NCBI RefSeq assembly: GCF_036002945.1
Contig: NZ_CP108529.1
Location: 5,451,001 to 5,515,000, forward strand
Direction: 5' to 3'
Origin: Streptomyces sp. NBC_01224
GTDB taxonomy: Bacteria > Actinomycetota > Actinomycetes > Streptomycetales > Streptomycetaceae
Length of the DNA stretch: 64,000 nucleotides
The position numbers and the translations under genes are program-made. The first letter of the stretch is position 1. Every line of letters begins with the position of its first letter. Below, one piece after another: positions 59,180 through 64,000 of the stretch. Below the pieces are notes generated by a model. It made no database searches. It had not been told where the DNA came from and saw only the letters and a program-made list of their open reading frames with translations.

Positions 59180-60609
59180 GTACGCAACGGAGGACGGTCG
59201 CGGCGGGAGTCGCGATGATGCTCGGCGGCGCGGGCATGCTGCTGGCCGCGAGCCCGGCCCAGGCCGCCGAGATCTCGTACCGGACGGAGTGCATTCCCCC
59301 GCCCATCTCCGGGCTGCCGCCCGTGCAGGGCACCACCAGGGTGCAGCTGACCGCGCCGGCCGAGGCGAAGGTCGGGGACACCGTCGAGGTGGTGTGGAAG
59401 ACGGTCGAGGCCGCTTCCAGGAACCCCGACGTCCTCGACCTGGAAAAGGACACGGTCAAGCCGACCGGCACCATCAAGGTGGGCGGCGCGACCACGGGCA
59501 GCCTGAAGATGGAGGGGCCGCGGCAGAACCCGCCGATCCCCAAGAACAGCGCCATGGTGCTGCCCGACATGAAGGGCACACTGAAGCTGGAGAAGGCCGG
59601 TGAGATCACGCTGACACCGGACGCCTACAACATCAACGTCTCCAAGCCGATCTCCACGGACACCAAGTGCACCCCGAAGGAGACCGTGCAGCCGGGTGCG
59701 ACCATCAAGGTCACGGACGGCGGCGGATCCACGACCGCGGGCGGCACGACCACCGGCTCCACGACCGCGGGCGGTACGACCACCGGCTCCACCACCGCGG
59801 GCGGTACGACCACCGGCTCCACCACCGCGGGCGGCACGACCACCGGCTCCACCACCGCGGGCGGCACGACCACCGGCTCCACCACCGCGGGCGGTACGAC
59901 GACCGCGGGCGGCACGACGACCGCGGGCGGCACGACGACCGCGGGCTCCGGCGGCGGCCAGACCGACTTCCCCGGCAAGGAGGTCTCGGTCAACTTCGCC
60001 TGTACGTCCCCGGGACCGGCCGGCATCGCCTCCAAGGTGACGATCAACGCGAAGAAGAGCGGCGGGAGTTACGCGCTCACGGTGAAGACTGCCAAGGGCG
60101 TGATGGACAGCCCCGCCGCGCTGCCCGCCGGTGCGCTCAAGCCGTCCATGGACGTCGTCATCGGCGGCGCCGACAAGGGCTCGGTGAAGGTCACCGGACC
60201 CGCCAACGCCCAACCGCTGGAGCAGGGCAAGCCGGTCGATCTGTCCGACATGACCGGCACCTACAAGCCGGGCGCGTCCGGGAAATCCACGCTCAGCCCC
60301 GGCACCCTGACGATCGATGTCACCCTGGGCTCCTCGAAGATCAACATTCCCTGCAAGGTCAAGGGGTCGGTGACGCCGTCGCTGGAACTGGACACCACAG
60401 CCCAGCAGGGCGGCGCCTCCGGAGGCACCACCACGGGCTCCACCGGCTCCGCGGCAGGCGGCACGGACTCCGGCGGCGGACTGGCCGCCACCGGGGCCGA
60501 GGACAACGGCACCCTGCGTGCGCTCGGCCTGGTCGCGGGGACGGCGATCCTGCTGGGCGGGGCCGTGTTCACCTTCACCCCGTGGCGCAGGCTGCGCGGC
60601 ACCAGGTGA
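59176..60609 (+). CDS. Secreted LAxTG sortase substrate with Thr/Gly repeats
   Basis: A 477-residue protein with GTG start overlapping the previous gene by 4 bp. Signal peptide ends near AAEISY. The N-terminal beta domain (GTTRVQLTAPAEAKVGDTVEVVWKT...TGTIKVGGATTGSLKMEG) and the C-terminal domain (VSVNFACTSPGPAGIASKVTINA...VVIGGADKGSVKVTG) are related to each other and to the first protein of the operon. A repeat of Ser-Thr-Ala-Gly units separates them (residues ~185-260). The C-terminus has LAATG, a hydrophobic helix and RRLRGTR, the class E sortase signal of Streptomyces. Confidence 0.85.
   Translation: MSTQRRTVAAGVAMMLGGAGMLLAASPAQAAEISYRTECIPPPISGLPPVQGTTRVQLTAPAEAKVGDTVEVVWKTVEAASRNPDVLDLEKDTVKPTGTIKVGGATTGSLKMEGPRQNPPIPKNSAMVLPDMKGTLKLEKAGEITLTPDAYNINVSKPISTDTKCTPKETVQPGATIKVTDGGGSTTAGGTTTGSTTAGGTTTGSTTAGGTTTGSTTAGGTTTGSTTAGGTTTGSTTAGGTTTAGGTTTAGGTTTAGSGGGQTDFPGKEVSVNFACTSPGPAGIASKVTINAKKSGGSYALTVKTAKGVMDSPAALPAGALKPSMDVVIGGADKGSVKVTGPANAQPLEQGKPVDLSDMTGTYKPGASGKSTLSPGTLTIDVTLGSSKINIPCKVKGSVTPSLELDTTAQQGGASGGTTTGSTGSAAGGTDSGGGLAATGAEDNGTLRALGLVAGTAILLGGAVFTFTPWRRLRGTR
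59731..59949 (+). repeat. 30-bp then 18-bp coding repeats
   Basis: Five 30-bp units (59731-59880, with only C/T and A/C/G differences at a few positions) encode Thr-Thr-Ala-Gly-Gly-Thr-Thr-Thr-Gly-Ser. Four shorter units of 15-18 bp follow to about 59949. The region is likely variable in copy number and acts as a spacer between the two beta domains. Confidence 0.9.
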
Positions 60610-60631
60610 GCTGAGCTCCGTACGGATGCAC

Positions 60632-60675
60632 GCGAAGGGCCGCTGCACCGATGTGTCGGTGCAGCGGCCCTTCGC
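60632..60675. terminator. Bidirectional terminator
   Basis: A perfect 20-bp stem (60632-60651 with 60656-60675) and a TGTG loop separate the surface-protein operon from the convergent POT transporter gene. Confidence 0.92.
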
Positions 60676-60693
60676 ACAGCCGGGTTCGGTGCG

Positions 60694-62184
60694 TCAGCGC
60701 ACGTCGCCCATGAGCTGCTTGACCTTGCCGCGGTACATGAAGACCGCGACACCCGCGGCAACGGCGAGGAAGGCCTGCAGGGTGACCACGCCGGTGCCGT
60801 TGAGCTCCACACCCGCGGTGGACAGCAGACCCGTGGTGCAGTCACCGGCGGTGACGGCCAGGAACCAGACACCCATCATCTGGCTGGCGTACTTGGCCGG
60901 AGCCATCTTCGTGGTGACGGAGAGGCCCACCGGGGACAGCGTCAGCTCGGCGACCGTCTGGACGAAGTAGATCGCGACCAGCCACATCGCGGCGGCCTTG
61001 TGGCCGTCGGTCGCGATCGTCAGCGGCATCAGGAAGAGAAAGAACGACGCACCGACCAGCACCAGGCCGGAGCTGAACTTCACGATGGTGCTGGGCTCCT
61101 TGCCGCGGCGGTTCAGCGACAGCCAGAAGGCGGCGAAGAGCGGGGCCAGCGCCATGATCAGGACCGGGTTGACCGACTGGTACCAGGAGACCGGGAAGTT
61201 CCAGCCGAAGACAGTGTTGTCGGCCGAGGATTTGGCGAAGATCGCGACCGTCGAACCGCCCTGGTCGTAGATCATCCAGAAGATGGCGGCGGCGACGAAG
61301 AACCAGATGTAGCCGGACATCTTCGACTGCTCGGTGGCGCTGAGCTCCTTGTCGCGCTTGATGCGCGCCAGGACGACGACCGGAATGACCAGGCCCGCGA
61401 CGGTGATGGGGACCAGGAGCCAATTGAGCGTGTAGACGCCGGTGACGACCGTGATGATGTAGAAGACGGCCGCGACGGCCAGCCAGATCATGCCCTTGCG
61501 CAGCGTGCTCGCCCGCTCGGCGGCGGACAGCGGCTTCGGGACGACGAGGCTGCGCTCGTCCAGGTGGCGGGTGCCCATGAGGAACTGGGCGAGGCCGAGT
61601 CCCATGCCGACCGCGGCGAGCGCGAAGCCCAGGTGCCAGTTGACGTTCTCACCGACGGTGCCGATGATCAGCGGCGCTGCGAAGGCACCCGCGTTGATGC
61701 CCATGTAGAAGATCGTGAAGCCACCGTCGCGGCGCGGGTCGTCCGGGCCGTCGTAGAGGTGGCCGACCATCGTCGAGATGTTGGACTTCAGCAGACCGGA
61801 GCCGATGGCGACCAGTCCGAGACCGGCGAAGAAAGTGCCCTGCGCGGGCAGCGCCAGCGCCAGGTGGCCGATCATGATGACGGCACCGGCGACGGCGACG
61901 GTCTTGCGGGGACCCCAGACACGGTCGCCGAACCAGCCGCCGGGCATGGCGAGCAGATAGACCAGCGACACGTAGACCGAATAGATCGCCGTGGCCGTGG
62001 CCGGGTTCATGTGAAGCCCGTTGGGGGCGATCAAGTAGAGGGGGAGCAGCGCCCTCATGCCGTAATAGCTGAAACGCTCCCACATCTCGGTCATGAAGAG
62101 AGTGGCCAGGCCGCGGGGGTGGCCGAAGAAGGTCTTCTCGGATCCAGAAGTACTGGCCGGGTCCTTCGTCAGGCTGGACGCCAT
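60694..62184 (-). CDS. Proton-dependent oligopeptide (POT) transporter
   Basis: A 496-residue major facilitator protein. The start at 62184 follows AAGGATCG. PTR2/POT motifs are GHPRGLATLFMTEMWERFSYYGMRALL (E-x-x-E-R-F-x-Y-Y-G), GDRVWGPRKT, and FTIFYMGINAGAFAAP, with about 14 hydrophobic segments and AELTLSPVGLSVTTKMAPAKYASQMMG near the end. It imports di- and tripeptides with protons. The gene is transcribed towards the surface operon and away from the two-component system. Confidence 0.95.
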   Translation of the reverse strand: MASSLTKDPASTSGSEKTFFGHPRGLATLFMTEMWERFSYYGMRALLPLYLIAPNGLHMNPATATAIYSVYVSLVYLLAMPGGWFGDRVWGPRKTVAVAGAVIMIGHLALALPAQGTFFAGLGLVAIGSGLLKSNISTMVGHLYDGPDDPRRDGGFTIFYMGINAGAFAAPLIIGTVGENVNWHLGFALAAVGMGLGLAQFLMGTRHLDERSLVVPKPLSAAERASTLRKGMIWLAVAAVFYIITVVTGVYTLNWLLVPITVAGLVIPVVVLARIKRDKELSATEQSKMSGYIWFFVAAAIFWMIYDQGGSTVAIFAKSSADNTVFGWNFPVSWYQSVNPVLIMALAPLFAAFWLSLNRRGKEPSTIVKFSSGLVLVGASFFLFLMPLTIATDGHKAAAMWLVAIYFVQTVAELTLSPVGLSVTTKMAPAKYASQMMGVWFLAVTAGDCTTGLLSTAGVELNGTGVVTLQAFLAVAAGVAVFMYRGKVKQLMGDVR

Positions 62185-62679
62185 GGTCGATCCTTGCTTG
62201 CTCGGGACGCGACGCCTCGTGAGCGTGACGCGCCCGGTGGGGGGAGGCCGGCACCGACACAAGGCCCTGCCCCACCCCAACGCCTGACAAGGGGATTCGT
62301 CCCGACCGCCGGACTCGTCGAGGAGCCGACCGAAGAAGACGGGGACCGACCGCATCGGGATCCACGCCCGGTGCGCATCCTCGCGTTCCGGGCCCGGCCA
62401 CAGGTCATTCACTGAACTTCACGACTGGCGGGTACCAGCCGGCAGAACAAAAGAGACCCTCGGCGCTAAAAGCTGCCCAAGGGTCCTTGAGTAGTGCAAC
62501 AGGCGTCGAGCAACCATACGACACGACACTGCCGGATATGAATGGACTTGAGAGATGGATCACAGGTTTTGATGGAACCGCACTCCCATATTCGAAGGCC
62601 CCTCTCCGTTTTTCTCACGGACCCGCAGGGCTTTTCGATCACCTCACAGCATCCGCCCTGTGCGGACTACCATCACTCC
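62185..62679. other. Divergent intergenic region of POT transporter and response regulator
   Basis: A 495-bp gap with both promoters. GACCCT (62455-62460) and AGGGTC (62480-62485) form a hairpin with a 19-nt loop in the leader of the leftward transporter gene, a possible attenuator. An AT-rich patch at 62530-62600 is a likely promoter zone for the response regulator. No gene seen. Confidence 0.4.
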
Positions 62680-63357
62680 ATGACCCGTGTACTGCTCGCC
62701 GAGGACGACGCATCCATCTCGGAGCCACTGGCCCGCGCCCTGCGTCGGGAGGGTTACGAGGTCGAGGTCCGCGAAGACGGTCCGACCGCTCTCGACGCCG
62801 GCCTCCAGGGCGGGATCGACCTGGTCGTACTCGACCTGGGTCTGCCCGGGATGGACGGCCTCGAAGTTGCCCGCAGGCTCCGTGCCGAAGGCCACACCGT
62901 GCCGGTCCTGGTGCTGACCGCCCGCGCCGACGAGGTCGACACCGTCGTCGGCCTGGACGCGGGCGCCGACGACTACGTCACCAAGCCCTTCCGCCTGGCA
63001 GAACTGCTCGCCCGCGTCCGGGCCCTGCTGCGTCGCGGCGCCACCGAACCCGCTCCGCAGCCCGCCACCCACGGCGTCAGGATCGACGTCGAGTCGCACC
63101 GGGCCTGGATGGGCGACGAGGAACTCCAGCTCACCGCCAAGGAGTTCGACCTGCTGCGGGTCCTGGTCCGCGACGCCGGCCGGGTCGTCACACGCGACCA
63201 GTTGATGCGCGAGGTGTGGGACACCACTTGGTGGTCGTCGACCAAGACCCTCGACATGCACATCTCCTGGCTCCGCAAGAAGCTCGGTGACGACGCGGCC
63301 AACCCCCGCTACATCGCGACCGTACGGGGCGTCGGCTTCCGCTTCGAGAAGAGCTGA
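62680..63357 (+). CDS. OmpR/PhoB-family response regulator
   Basis: A 225-residue protein. Receiver domain (1-120) has acidic Glu-Asp-Asp (residues 8-10), phospho-Asp in VVLDLGLPGMDG, Thr in VLTARADEVD and Lys in DDYVTKPFRLAELL. The winged helix spans residues ~130-222 (LQLTAKEFDLLRVLVRDAGRVVTRDQLMREVWDTTWWSSTKTLDMHISWLRKKLGDDAANPRYIATVRGVGFRF). It pairs with the histidine kinase 15 bp downstream. Regulated genes are unknown; the divergent POT transporter is a candidate. Confidence 0.95.
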   Translation: MTRVLLAEDDASISEPLARALRREGYEVEVREDGPTALDAGLQGGIDLVVLDLGLPGMDGLEVARRLRAEGHTVPVLVLTARADEVDTVVGLDAGADDYVTKPFRLAELLARVRALLRRGATEPAPQPATHGVRIDVESHRAWMGDEELQLTAKEFDLLRVLVRDAGRVVTRDQLMREVWDTTWWSSTKTLDMHISWLRKKLGDDAANPRYIATVRGVGFRFEKS

Positions 63358-63372
63358 CGTACAGAAGCACTC

Positions 63373-64000
63373 ATGCGCCGCAGACTGATCAACTCCACGC
63401 TCGCCGTGGTGCTCGTGGTGATCGCCGTCTTCGGCGTCTCCCTCGTCATCGTCGAGAGCCGCACCATCAGCAACAGCGCCCAGGAGAGTGTCGACTCCGA
63501 GGCGCTGCGGCTGATCAGCGTCGTCGAGAGCCGGCTCCTGGGGGCGGAGCGGATCAACCCCGCGCTGCTGGCCGAACAGATCTCCAGCAAGCGCTACGCA
63601 CTGGTCAAGATCCCCGGACGCGCCCCGCTCGAAGTCGGTACGCGCCCCACCGGCAGGGTGATCAGCAGCACGGCCGAGGGGGAGCAGGGCGAGCGCGTCA
63701 CCGTCGAGGAGTCCAGCTCCGCCGTCACCCGGGAGGTCGGCCGCACCCTGATGATCATCGGCGCGGTGGCGCTGCTGGCCATCGTCTCGGCCGTGCTCCT
63801 CGCCGTACGCCAGGCCAACAAACTGGCCTCGCCGCTGACGGACCTCGCCGAGACCGCCGAACGCCTGGGCTCCGGTGATCCACGTCCGCGCCACAAGCGG
63901 TACGGAGTGCCGGAGCTGGACCGGGTCGCCGACGTCCTGGACTCCTCCGCCGAGCGGATCGCCCGGATGCTGACCGCGGAACGCCGGCTGGCCGCCGACG
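63373..64000 (+). CDS. Sensor histidine kinase, N-terminal part (3' end outside window)
   Basis: The frame is open to the window end (209 codons). ATG 63373 gives a short cytoplasmic stretch, a first transmembrane helix (STLAVVLVVIAVFGVSLVIV), and an extracytoplasmic sensor region of about 90 residues. A second helix follows (LMIIGAVALLAIVSAVLLAVRQ), then a HAMP domain (KLASPLTDLAETAERLGSGDPRPRHKRYGVPELDRVADVLDSSAERIARML) leading into the dimerisation helix. The kinase core lies outside. It belongs with the response regulator just upstream. Confidence 0.9.
   Translation, partial: MRRRLINSTLAVVLVVIAVFGVSLVIVESRTISNSAQESVDSEALRLISVVESRLLGAERINPALLAEQISSKRYALVKIPGRAPLEVGTRPTGRVISSTAEGEQGERVTVEESSSAVTREVGRTLMIIGAVALLAIVSAVLLAVRQANKLASPLTDLAETAERLGSGDPRPRHKRYGVPELDRVADVLDSSAERIARMLTAERRLAAD

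Overview
The window is a high-GC actinobacterial chromosome segment, almost certainly Streptomyces. Supporting signs are extreme GC bias at third codon positions, many GTG starts, purine-rich ribosome binding sites, LAxTG/LPxTG surface proteins, Rpf muralytic enzymes, and a tRNA-Leu with anticodon UAA (bldA) alongside a handful of in-frame TTA codons. Gene order around eno (lipoprotein, mazG, P450, two rpf genes, eno, divIC, DUF501, ppx, ndh, CFA synthase, ABC transporter, bldA) matches my memory of the conserved core region of Streptomyces coelicolor, so most of the window is core chromosome. No prophage, transposon or CRISPR was seen.

Layout. 1-5.1 kb: C-terminal end of a NACHT-type membrane protein, a TetR regulator divergent from a SCO6745-family protein with a duplicated palindromic operator between them, a secreted HNH nuclease lipoprotein, a lipoprotein and a DUF4190/DUF4352-type membrane protein. 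5.3-9.8 kb: an atypical N6 DNA methylase (HPPF in motif IV), a membrane protein and a soluble Ser/Thr kinase. 10.2-15 kb: a DUF1906 secreted protein, then YfhO, a GtrB/CsbB-type glycosyltransferase and GtrA, which together look like a complete three-component extracytoplasmic glycosylation system. YfhO and the glycosyltransferase each carry an early TTA codon. 15.2-27.8 kb: cell-wall and central metabolism block, with a c-di-AMP (ydaO) riboswitch before rpfA and a Rex-type redox operator before ndh. 27.8-33 kb: MacB/FtsX-like ABC transporter, bldA and a Bax-inhibitor-1 family protein.

33-44.9 kb: small hypotheticals, a thiolase followed by three perfect 99-bp tandem repeats, a GDSL hydrolase, cystathionine beta-synthase, an XRE regulator/SDR pair with an inverted repeat between them, an ECF sigma factor with a putative partner, and a MurR/RpiR regulator. 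44.9-47.1 kb: a four-gene leftward Roadblock/LC7 cluster with two TTA codons, lacking the kinase, DUF742 and GTPase genes of a conservon. 47.3-53 kb: hutU, an allantoate amidohydrolase-type enzyme, hutF and hutI, a histidine-degradation operon. 53-56.1 kb: a small cationic two-cysteine protein with a four-helix membrane partner, then a sigma-B-type sigma factor (SigI-like) divergent from its STAS antagonist and anti-sigma kinase. 56.3-60.6 kb: a four-gene operon of secreted, membrane-anchored or sortase-anchored beta-rich proteins. 60.7-64 kb: a POT peptide transporter and a two-component system cut by the window end.

Regulatory themes that join the parts are bldA/TTA control of two separate loci in the same window as bldA, second-messenger control of the cell-wall enzyme RpfA, redox control of Ndh, and partner-switching control of SigI.
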